Shown piece after piece: positions 1 to 7,618 of a stretch of DNA of 64,000 nt. The first letter of the stretch is position 1; the number at the start of each line of letters is the position of its first letter. The notes beneath the pieces are model-generated. The model did no database searches. It was not told the DNA's origin and saw only the letters and a program-made list of their open reading frames with translations. The stretch spans positions 1,302,001-1,366,000 of the forward strand of contig NZ_RCWZ01000002.1 of NCBI RefSeq assembly GCF_003675385.1, written 5' to 3'. This stretch comes from Mucilaginibacter kameinonensis (GTDB lineage Bacteria; Bacteroidota; Bacteroidia; Sphingobacteriales; Sphingobacteriaceae). The position numbers and the translations under genes are program-made.

Positions 1-576
1 ACCGAAGCCCGGGCTTCATTTTATTTCGCATCGCCAAAGCTCGACTATAATTACAGGGATCTCGCGCAGCAAAAAGAAATGATCCGTAGCCGTTTTAGTG
101 CTGAACAATGGCAGGTGCCGCAGCTATTGAAGCTGATGGATGAAGCACCCGATTTTTATTTTGATTCGGTAAGCCAGATCAGGATGGATCGCTGGAGCAA
201 AGGCAGGGTTGTGTTGTTGGGAGATGCCGGTTATTGCGCATCGCCAATGTCGGGTATGGGTACCAGCATGGCCGTAGTTGGTGCCTACATTTTGGCAGGC
301 GAACTGCAAGCCTCAGCCGGAGATCATTTGATTGCCTTTAAGAACTATGAAACAAAAATGCGTCCCTTAACAACTGCATGCCAGAAGTTGGCAGAAGGGG
401 CCGAATGGTTTGTACCGCAAACCAGGTTCAAACTATGGATGAGCCGTAAGATATGGAAAATACTCCCTCATACCCCCTGGAAAAATATGATGATCGAAAT
501 GCCATTAAAAGCCGCAAATGCCATCGTTCTACCCAGTTATGAACAAACGGGAGCCTTAGCTGATACAGTGTGTTAA
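1..576 (+). CDS. FAD-dependent monooxygenase, C-terminal part (5' end outside window)
   Basis: The reading frame is open from base 1, so the true start lies to the left; the first ATG at 79 is internal. The visible part has the second FAD-contact motif of PHBH-type flavin monooxygenases, GDAGYCASPMSGMGTSMA, followed by a helix that lines the flavin (VGAYILAGEL). These enzymes use NAD(P)H and FAD to hydroxylate small aromatic or polyketide-like substrates, and group members also act on tetracycline-type drugs. The C-terminal helical tail is of normal length. The substrate cannot be told from this fragment, and the N-terminal GxGxxG motif is not in the window. The gene stands alone ahead of a Crp/Fnr regulator that has its own promoter. 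Confidence 0.85.
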   Translation, partial: TEARASFYFASPKLDYNYRDLAQQKEMIRSRFSAEQWQVPQLLKLMDEAPDFYFDSVSQIRMDRWSKGRVVLLGDAGYCASPMSGMGTSMAVVGAYILAGELQASAGDHLIAFKNYETKMRPLTTACQKLAEGAEWFVPQTRFKLWMSRKIWKILPHTPWKNMMIEMPLKAANAIVLPSYEQTGALADTVC

Positions 577-669
577 TACTGAAATTTCGCGATATCTGTT
601 TTATTGATTTTACTTATACAATTTACTTCACACAACGGCCCTTACCCTCCTAAAATGCGATAAATTAAC

Positions 670-677
670 TAATTTTG
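670..677 (+). promoter_or_regulatory. Promoter -7 box for the Crp/Fnr gene
   Basis: TAATTTTG matches the Bacteroidota -7 consensus TAnnTTTG exactly and ends 14 bases before the ATG at 692. No clear TTTG/TTG lies 18-20 bases upstream, so the -33 element is weak. Initiation about 7 bases downstream would leave a very short leader. Confidence 0.5.
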
Positions 678-691
678 GTTTCCTAAAACCT

Positions 692-1339
692 ATGACAATG
701 TTTGATGTAAAAGCCGCCGTTAAAAAGTTTGAAACCACATTTGAACCCGCATTATTAGCCGAACTTGAAGCCAGTTCTATGCTGATGAATGTAAAAGGCG
801 GCGATACCATGCTTAACCCGGGGCAAACCATTCGTGCGGTTCCGCTGCTGTTAAGCGGTACATTCAAAGTAAGTCGTGTAAATGACGAGGGGCAGGAAAT
901 ACTGCTGTATTATGTTAAAGAGGGCGAGAGCTGTGCCATGACATTTACCTGCTGTATGATGTCGCATTTCAGTGTGATTAGGGGAACTGCCGAGGAGGAC
1001 AGCGAATTGCTTTGCGTACCGATGGATGTGATGGACGGGTGGATGATAAAATACCCAACCTGGAAACGCTTTGTAATGCAAACCATATTGAACCGCTTTA
1101 CCGAGATCCTGAAAAGTATTGATGATATAGCTTTTAAAAAATTGGATGACAGGCTGGTTAATTATCTCAAAGAAAAAGCTAAAACAACTGGTTCTTCGCT
1201 CATCAACTTAACCCATCAGCAAATTGGTGACGATCTGGGGACAAGCCGGGTTGTTGTATCGCGCCTGCTGAAGAAACTGGAAACAGATAATAAATTGCTG
1301 CTTTACTACAATCAGATCAAATTATTGAGCGAATTGTAA
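692..1339 (+). CDS. Crp/Fnr family transcriptional regulator
   Basis: A 215-residue protein with an N-terminal cyclic-nucleotide-binding-type beta roll (about 20-130), a long dimerisation helix, and a C-terminal winged helix-turn-helix around THQQIGDDLGTSRVVVSRLLKKL (about 175-200), the Crp/Fnr recognition helix. Cysteines at 81, 87, 88 and 108 lie in the sensor domain, in the GESCAMTFTCC stretch. This suggests redox or metal sensing rather than cAMP, but the ligand is not known. Two dyads start at its stop codon and precede a small ORF and a peroxiredoxin, so it probably controls an oxidative-stress response locally. An alternative start is the ATG at 698. Confidence 0.9.
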   Translation: MTMFDVKAAVKKFETTFEPALLAELEASSMLMNVKGGDTMLNPGQTIRAVPLLLSGTFKVSRVNDEGQEILLYYVKEGESCAMTFTCCMMSHFSVIRGTAEEDSELLCVPMDVMDGWMIKYPTWKRFVMQTILNRFTEILKSIDDIAFKKLDDRLVNYLKEKAKTTGSSLINLTHQQIGDDLGTSRVVVSRLLKKLETDNKLLLYYNQIKLLSEL

Positions 1340-1374
1340 CTTTTGTTACAGGCAATTGTATCCTTTGTTACAAA
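1335..1374. promoter_or_regulatory. Paired dyads, candidate Crp/Fnr operators
   Basis: TGTAAC-TTTT-GTTACA (1335-1350) is a perfect inverted repeat overlapping the stop codon of the Crp/Fnr gene. A second dyad, TTTGT-T-ACAAA, spans 1364-1374. Both contain the nonamer TTTGTTACA, 22 bases apart, or about two helical turns. The size and symmetry fit a Crp/Fnr dimer site. The assignment to the adjacent regulator is inference from position. Confidence 0.5.
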
Positions 1375-1423
1375 ATATGCCCTGCTTTCTGTTGCATCTT
1401 TGTTATGTCAAAAGCAACAGACC

Positions 1424-1585
1424 ATGAAAACACAAGCCCTTCAACCTACCGTAAGTTTTAATGTAAAACCAATTACAGGATTTAAAATCCCTGCTGGTTT
1501 TTGCATGAATATGCTTGTAAAACTTATTCGTTTTATTGGCTCTGTAAACCTTGCGACCTGTAAAGACGATCAATTTATTTTTTAA
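1424..1585 (+). CDS. Small hypothetical protein (53 aa)
   Basis: A short frame starts at ATG 1424 (MKTQALQPTVSF) and ends 21 bases before the peroxiredoxin. The frame is open further upstream, to 1343, but that part covers the putative operators and is unlikely to be translated. The peptide is basic with two cysteines and a hydrophobic patch (MNMLVKLIRFIGSV). I do not recognise it. It could be a real small protein, a leader peptide for the peroxiredoxin gene, or a chance frame. It may share a transcript with the peroxiredoxin. Confidence 0.35.
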   Translation: MKTQALQPTVSFNVKPITGFKIPAGFCMNMLVKLIRFIGSVNLATCKDDQFIF

Positions 1586-1606
1586 CCACTTAAAACTATA
1601 AGCATC

Positions 1607-2281
1607 ATGAGTATCAGATTAAACGACACAGCTCCCGATTTTCAGGCAGAAACAACTGAAGGAACTATCAATTTTCATAATTGGATAGGGGATGGTTGGG
1701 CAATTCTTTTTTCGCACCCTAAAGATTTTACCCCTGTTTGCACTACCGAACTGGGTTACATGGCAAAACTTGCGCCCGAATTTCAACAGCGTAATTGTAA
1801 AGTGATTGGCTTAAGTGTCGACCCGGTTGGTCGTCATGCCGAATGGGCAAAAGATATCCACGAAACACAGGGATATGCTGTAAACTATCCCATGATAGGC
1901 GACTCTGACCTGGCTATAGCAAAATTATACGATATGTTACCTGCCGATGAACCAGGAACCTCAGAGGGACGCACTGCTGCTACCAATCAAACTGTGCGCT
2001 CGGTGTTTATCATTGGCCCGGATAAAAAAATTAAACTGATGCTTACCTATCCAATGGCTACAGGCCGCAATTTTGATGAGATATTGCGTGTGCTGGATTC
2101 GTTGCAACTAACAGCAGGTTACAAAGTAGCTACACCGGTAAACTGGAAAAACGGTGAAGATGTAATCATTGTGCCTGCCGTATCTGACGAAGAGGCCAAA
2201 GAAAAATTTCCCAACGGCTGGAAAACTGTTAAGCCTTACCTGCGCATAGTGGCGCAACCCGGCGAAACTGTTATGAATTGA
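1607..2281 (+). CDS. Peroxiredoxin, 1-Cys (Prx6) type
   Basis: A 224-residue thioredoxin-fold peroxidase that reduces hydrogen peroxide and organic hydroperoxides. The active-site block HPKDFTPVCTTELG puts the peroxidatic cysteine at residue 45, inside the PVCTTE signature of the Prx6 subfamily, with the supporting threonine at 42. The C-terminal extension (about 170-224, with the GWKTVKPYLR segment) is the usual Prx6 dimerisation arm, and the length is normal for the family. There is no C-terminal resolving cysteine, as expected for a 1-Cys enzyme. It lies downstream of the Crp/Fnr regulator and its candidate operators and ends at a strong bidirectional terminator. Confidence 0.95.
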   Translation: MSIRLNDTAPDFQAETTEGTINFHNWIGDGWAILFSHPKDFTPVCTTELGYMAKLAPEFQQRNCKVIGLSVDPVGRHAEWAKDIHETQGYAVNYPMIGDSDLAIAKLYDMLPADEPGTSEGRTAATNQTVRSVFIIGPDKKIKLMLTYPMATGRNFDEILRVLDSLQLTAGYKVATPVNWKNGEDVIIVPAVSDEEAKEKFPNGWKTVKPYLRIVAQPGETVMN

Positions 2282-2304
2282 TCCTATAAAGAAAAATCCA
2301 TCTG

Positions 2305-2341
2305 CAAAGAGCGCACGTTTAAATCGAACATGCGCTCTTTG
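2305..2341. terminator. Bidirectional intrinsic terminator
   Basis: CAAAGAGCGCA (2305-2315) pairs perfectly with TGCGCTCTTTG (2331-2341), an 11-bp stem. It lies between the convergent peroxiredoxin and AraC genes and can serve both, although the T-runs are short. Confidence 0.65.
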
Positions 2342-2351
2342 TATTGAAATA

Positions 2352-3248
2352 TTAATTTAACGAGCGGTATTCAATAGGCGAGTACCCTACACCCTGCTTA
2401 AACAGGCGTGTAAAATGCTGCGGATATTTAAAGCCTAAACCATAGGCAATCTCGCTCAACGACTTAGTGGTGTCAAATATCTTTTCCTTGGCAACATCAA
2501 TTACTTTTGATTGGATATACTCCTGGGCCGATTTTCCGGTTTCTTTTTTGATGAGATCGCCAAAGTAATTGGCCGATAGGTTTAGCTGGTCTGCGCAATA
2601 ACCAACTGAGGGCAAACCTATGGTAGTTGGTTTATCTGATGTCCAATAACTATCCAGCAAGTTTTCAAACCTTTGTAATACACCTTTATGTGCAAGGTCA
2701 CGGGTGATGAACTGGCGGTCATAAAAACGTTGACAATAATTCAGGAACAATTCTATATTACTTACGATTAAGGTTTTGCTGTGTTTGTCTATAGCATGTT
2801 CAAGTTCGTATCTGATCTTTTCAAAGCAATCCATAATGATTTTTCGTTCACTTTCGGATAAGTGCAGCGCCTCGTGTACATCGTACGAAAAAAAGGTATA
2901 ATCCTGGATATGGCGGCCAAGCGATGTGCCTTTGATCAAATCGGGGTGAAAAACTAATGCCTGGCCTCTTGGCTGATAGTACTCACCATTGTCTTCCTGA
3001 CCTATCACTTGTCCGGGGCCGACAAATATCAACGACCCTTCCTGGTAGTCATAGTAATTGCAACCATACTTCAGATCGCCACATTTGATTTCTTTTAAAA
3101 ATACAGTATAAAAGTTGTAGTTGACGCGGCGGTTCAGGCGTATATCTGCTTTCGACAGATCAACAATATTGATAAGCGGATGAAGCGTTTCATGGTTATT
3201 GAGCGCGTTGAACTGGCTTATCGTGTCCACCTTAATGATATTTTCCAT
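2352..3248 (-). CDS. AraC family transcriptional regulator
   Basis: A 298-residue protein from ATG 3248; a longer frame begins at TTG 3263, but the ATG follows an AAAGGGATAG sequence and is preferred. The N-terminal half is a cupin-like sensor domain. The last ~100 residues carry two helix-turn-helix units, SANYFGDLIKKETGKSAQEYIQ and the conserved LSEIAYGLGFKYPQHFTRLFKQGVGYSPIEYR. It is divergent from the aldo/keto reductase at 3425, the usual layout for an AraC activator and its target in Bacteroidota, where homologues often switch on oxidoreductases. The inducer cannot be read from the sequence. Confidence 0.93.
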   Translation of the reverse strand: MENIIKVDTISQFNALNNHETLHPLINIVDLSKADIRLNRRVNYNFYTVFLKEIKCGDLKYGCNYYDYQEGSLIFVGPGQVIGQEDNGEYYQPRGQALVFHPDLIKGTSLGRHIQDYTFFSYDVHEALHLSESERKIIMDCFEKIRYELEHAIDKHSKTLIVSNIELFLNYCQRFYDRQFITRDLAHKGVLQRFENLLDSYWTSDKPTTIGLPSVGYCADQLNLSANYFGDLIKKETGKSAQEYIQSKVIDVAKEKIFDTTKSLSEIAYGLGFKYPQHFTRLFKQGVGYSPIEYRSLN

Positions 3249-3269
3249 AACTATCCCTTTCAATTATAT

Positions 3270-3277
3270 CAAAGTTA
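3270..3277 (-). promoter_or_regulatory. Promoter -7 box for the AraC gene
   Basis: On the minus strand the box reads TAACTTTG, an exact TAnnTTTG match, 21 bases upstream of ATG 3248. The intergenic region 3249-3424 also holds a weaker plus-strand candidate, CACCTTTG at 3375-3382, with TTG at 3356, which could serve the aldo/keto reductase. Confidence 0.45.
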
Positions 3278-3412
3278 AACCTTCTTTTAAGGTTTGCCTT
3301 ATATTAATGTCTTAATCAGTGATATTGGTAAGCAATACAGTAATTGGTATAACAGTTGCTTTAAAAATACATCCCACCTTTGTGTTGTTAATTAGAATGA
3401 TGATCTATTTAA

Positions 3413-4408
<996 letters not shown>

Positions 4409-4432
4409 TTTATAATTAAATTACCGGAGCGG

Positions 4433-4467
4433 GGCATGAGGGATATACTTCATGCCTCTTCTGTTTT
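4433..4467 (+). terminator. Intrinsic terminator after the aldo/keto reductase
   Basis: GGCATGA (4433-4439) and TCATGCC (4450-4456) form a 7-bp stem followed by TCTTCTGTTTTT. I see nothing else definable in the 309-base gap up to the GNAT gene at 4718. Confidence 0.5.
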
Positions 4468-4717
4468 TGCGAAACCGGTTTACAAATACTGTAAAGCATG
4501 TATGCAGCGTGTTTACAATTTAATCTTATTGTTTTATATTCCTTGTTTGTTTAAAAGCAGACCTATAAATTAGGCTCATAATCTAAATATCAGTCACCTT
4601 TACATCGCTACTATTGATTTCTGTACCCTGTTAATATACCATCCGGATATTAACGTTTCTGTATTGTTGCCGCTCCCCTGAGCTGATATAACCGATTTTA
4701 AATGATTTTTTCACTAA

Positions 4718-5164
4718 ATGAAATTTGAACCGATTATGATTGAACAAAGCTCTTACCTTAAACCGAAAATTTATGATCTGATGAACCTCATGATCAACGA
4801 CGAAAGTGGTTTGTTTGAAGTGGGGGATCTGGATGGTTACATTGACAAACTTATTGATAGGGCATCTATCATAACCATTATGGCACAGGATGCCTTACTT
4901 GGTTTTTTAGCTTATTATGCTAACGATTACGTTAATAAAATTGGATTTATTTCGATGCTGATCATAGACCCATCAACTAAACGGATGGGATATGGCCGCA
5001 GGCTTGTTGAATTTGCAGTGAAAGATTTAACACTAAAAGGCTTTAAAAAATGCCGTACCGAGGTAAATGCTGATAATACAAAAGCAGTAAATATCTGTAA
5101 AAGGTTAGGTTTTACCTACGTAGGGAGAAATGAGGAGTATTGTGTATTTGAATTAACGCTTTAA
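4718..5164 (+). CDS. GNAT family N-acetyltransferase
   Basis: A 148-residue single-domain acetyltransferase. The acetyl-CoA pyrophosphate loop is seen at about 95-105 (IDPSTKRMGYGRRL), after a beta strand giving the family motif A, and the C-terminal motif KAVNICKRLGFTYVGRNEEY is typical. It probably N-acetylates a small molecule or a protein amine; the acceptor is unknown. It is monocistronic, with a long AT-rich leader. Confidence 0.88.
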   Translation: MKFEPIMIEQSSYLKPKIYDLMNLMINDESGLFEVGDLDGYIDKLIDRASIITIMAQDALLGFLAYYANDYVNKIGFISMLIIDPSTKRMGYGRRLVEFAVKDLTLKGFKKCRTEVNADNTKAVNICKRLGFTYVGRNEEYCVFELTL

Positions 5165-5254
5165 CAATGGGCAATTATGAAAACCGGCAATAATCAGGTA
5201 ATTTAGTTTTCAATTATTTGTTAACCGGCATCAGCCAATATTAAAGCTGCAAAT

Positions 5255-5617
5255 ATGCAACACAAGGCAACATCGCTCAGACCGTTTATCGGCGCTAAAG
5301 ATTTTGAAATATCCCGCAGTTTTTATCGTGATCTGGGTTTTGAAGAGGTTGTACTGGATGCCGGTATGTCGGTATTTAAGACCGGTCAGCTCGCTTTTTA
5401 TCTGCAGAATGCCTACGTTAAAGACTGGATAGATAACACCATGCTTTTTTTAGAAGTGGATGACGTTGATCGCTATTGGAACGAATTGGTAGCCTTAAAC
5501 CTCCCTGCCAAATATGCGGGTGTGCGATTAACTCCCATCAGGGTAGATCATTGGGGGAGGGAATGCTTTCTGCACGATCCCTCCGGCATACTCTGGCATT
5601 TTGGCGAGTTCTTTTAA
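5255..5617 (+). CDS. VOC family protein (bleomycin-resistance/glyoxalase fold)
   Basis: A 120-residue protein built from two beta-alpha-beta-beta-beta units of the vicinal-oxygen-chelate fold: GAKDFEISRSFYRDLGFEEV at the start and RECFLHDPSGILWHFGE at the end. The size and the WGRECFLHDPSG motif are those of bleomycin-resistance-like proteins, which bind drugs or act as small metalloenzymes. No complete metal triad can be assigned with confidence. It sits 90 bases after the GNAT gene on the same strand and ends just before an 18-bp palindrome. Confidence 0.85.
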   Translation: MQHKATSLRPFIGAKDFEISRSFYRDLGFEEVVLDAGMSVFKTGQLAFYLQNAYVKDWIDNTMLFLEVDDVDRYWNELVALNLPAKYAGVRLTPIRVDHWGRECFLHDPSGILWHFGEFF

Positions 5618-5619
5618 GA

Positions 5620-5678
5620 AAGCTTGTATACAAGCTTAAAGCGGAATGCGTAAAGCCTAAAGCTATCCATTAGCTTTT
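5620..5678. terminator. Perfect 18-bp palindrome plus second stem-loop between convergent genes
   Basis: Bases 5620-5637 (AAGCTTGTATACAAGCTT) are a perfect palindrome 2 bases after the VOC stop codon. A second stem, AAAGCT (5659-5664) with AGCTTT (5672-5677), is followed by T-rich sequence. Together they probably terminate the convergent VOC and minus-strand 5686-7374 genes. The first palindrome has no loop and could instead be a protein site. Confidence 0.45.
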
Positions 5679-5685
5679 ACTATTA

Positions 5686-7374
5686 TTATTTAATTGACGA
5701 CAGATCGAGAACGATATTATTGCCCTGAGGTTTTAGTCGAAATGCTGTTCCGTTTCCTGGTTCGGAAAAAGTGCCTTTTATTGCTTTAAAAGCATATGGT
5801 GTTTCCTCAAAGCGGCAATTGATCTGCTTATCCCTGATGCTTTCAAAAGGCAATTTTATTCCTGCGGCGGTAGTCATGTCAAAATACCAGTTGTTAGCCT
5901 GTGCGCTTACCAGTTTCATGGATAATTGTTTTTCGTTCAGGTCTATCTCCAAAGCGCCTTTAATGGTTGTTAGGGGCCATGATATATGTAAGCTACCGGA
6001 TGTGGGATGGGTATAAACCGGGTCTTTTCCGGCCAAAAGGACTTCATTGCCGTTAATTAAAGCCTTAAGCCTCAGCCCGGCAATCTGATCGGGTTTGCTC
6101 CAGATATAACCATCAATCACCGGCAAAGTGAAAAAGGTGCATTCGTTTGATGTGGCTACCTGCTTGGTATAAACTGATGGGAAGTTTTCATCAAACAAGT
6201 GAAGGTCGCGGATACGCAGATTGCCCTTCTCCCATAACAGGTTAACGCGGTAAAAACGGCTGTTAAACCAAACGGTTTTCAATTCACTTTCCCCAAGGTC
6301 ATGGCTTACAGTAAATGATGTAGCAGGTGTTACCTTATACTGCTTTTTGAACCAGCGGCCTGATGTTTCCATGGTTTCCAGCCTGATCTTGTGCTCATCC
6401 CTCAGGCGTGCAATCAAAGGCATCTGGATTTCAAAACCTTTGGCCATAGCATCCCAGGTAAAAGAATTTTCCTGACCTGCTTGCGTGTAGTTAAAGCCGA
6501 GTGCCTTATCATCGGTAAATGATTTAAAAAACCAGTTTACCCAATCGGCATCGCCGCCGCCAAATTTATAAACGGGTTCCAGTGTTACCACCCCCTGGCG
6601 TGTTGTACCAAGCCCGTTATCGTATTGACGGATCGGATCGCTGCCTAACATTCTGAAAATAGGCACCGGAATCTGGTTGGCAGCGTTTTGCGCAGGCATG
6701 TATGAGTTAATTTTGCTGGGATAGTAGGCCTGGTTCCAGTAACCTCCCCATAAGGTATAACCATCTGTACCATATTGGTCTTTGCAATTGGCCGATGCTA
6801 CAATATGATATTTCTGGTACATGTATTCCAGGCTGTAGCTATCAATAAACCAGGAAGCGACAGATTTTGGATAATAGCCAAATATCTTTTTAAAATCGGT
6901 CATGTAAACATCTATCAGTTTTTCGCGCTCTTTGGGGGTATAACCGGTAGAGAAACCAATGTTCGCTCGCCAATCCCATGGGTAACGGCCACGCCATTTC
7001 ATGCCTGCCTTTTCAACTTGCGGCTGAGGGATTTCCCACCACGCACCAATCTCAAATGAATCGCGAGGTAAAGCTTTTAATAGTTTCTGATACCGGGGAT
7101 TAATCAGCGCATCATACTGTAAAAGGAACGTGCCGCCAAGTTTATATTTTTTCATGATCTCCACCTGCTTTACTACGGTTTGATAAAGCACATCTTCGGT
7201 AATAGCCGGGTCACGTGGTTCAAGCAAGCGAATGAAATTAACGATGTTAACTATCCTTGGTGTCGAAGGCTCTTTTGCAGGAGTAGTTTGGCCGTAGGAG
7301 GGAAGCCAACCTGATATACAGATGCAAAAAATACCGGCAATAATAATTATGAAAATATTGGAATAGTTTTTCAT
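5686..7374 (-). CDS. Secreted protein of unknown function, deacetylase/glycosidase-like barrel
   Basis: A 562-residue protein from ATG 7374 (MKNYSNIFIIIIAGIFCICI), which gives a good signal peptide; the frame extends to TTG 7401, judged less likely. After the signal, residues about 30-350 look like a TIM-barrel or NodB-like (polysaccharide deacetylase-type) domain with aromatic-rich motifs (FEIGAWWEIPQP, WDWRANIGFSTGY, ASWFIDSYSLEYMY). The last ~200 residues look like beta-sandwich domains. I cannot assign a family or catalytic residues. Export and aromatic content suggest a periplasmic or surface carbohydrate-active protein. It stands alone, divergent from the DHA2 pump. Confidence 0.75.
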   Translation of the reverse strand: MKNYSNIFIIIIAGIFCICISGWLPSYGQTTPAKEPSTPRIVNIVNFIRLLEPRDPAITEDVLYQTVVKQVEIMKKYKLGGTFLLQYDALINPRYQKLLKALPRDSFEIGAWWEIPQPQVEKAGMKWRGRYPWDWRANIGFSTGYTPKEREKLIDVYMTDFKKIFGYYPKSVASWFIDSYSLEYMYQKYHIVASANCKDQYGTDGYTLWGGYWNQAYYPSKINSYMPAQNAANQIPVPIFRMLGSDPIRQYDNGLGTTRQGVVTLEPVYKFGGGDADWVNWFFKSFTDDKALGFNYTQAGQENSFTWDAMAKGFEIQMPLIARLRDEHKIRLETMETSGRWFKKQYKVTPATSFTVSHDLGESELKTVWFNSRFYRVNLLWEKGNLRIRDLHLFDENFPSVYTKQVATSNECTFFTLPVIDGYIWSKPDQIAGLRLKALINGNEVLLAGKDPVYTHPTSGSLHISWPLTTIKGALEIDLNEKQLSMKLVSAQANNWYFDMTTAAGIKLPFESIRDKQINCRFEETPYAFKAIKGTFSEPGNGTAFRLKPQGNNIVLDLSSIK

Positions 7375-7550
7375 GGCAAAGGTGGCGCGATTAGTTAACA
7401 ATAATAGGGTTATAAAATAACCTTGGTTAAAGCCTACAATGGTAAGCTAAGCTATTTATAACAAAAAGCTCAACTGTCCTGAACTGTCTTATAACAGTTC
7501 GGTTTAAAGTTGCCTGTCACCAAAGCGTAATAAAACTATGCCTATGTTTT

Positions 7551-7586
7551 AAACAAATGTTTTAATCAAACGATTGATTAATTTTG
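7551..7586 (+). promoter_or_regulatory. Promoter and dyad operator of the DHA2 efflux gene
   Basis: TAATTTTG (7579-7586) matches the TAnnTTTG -7 box. Overlapping it is a perfect inverted repeat with arms TTAATCAA (7562-7569) and TTGATTAA (7574-7581) and a 4-base centre. A second partial dyad, AAACA-AA-TGTTT, lies at 7551-7562, near the expected -33 position. A repressor bound here would block the promoter. The obvious candidate is the TetR protein at 9222; that link is inference. Confidence 0.6.
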
Positions 7587-7618
7587 CCCTATTATTTAAG
7601 ACACAAAACTTTTATCAA

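Noticed and set aside
3331..3351. Possible third copy of the element (CAATACAG...TTGGTAT) upstream of the aldo/keto reductase
   Set aside because: The half-sites match but the spacing differs (4 against 6 bases) and the outer blocks are missing, so it is probably chance or an unrelated AraC site.
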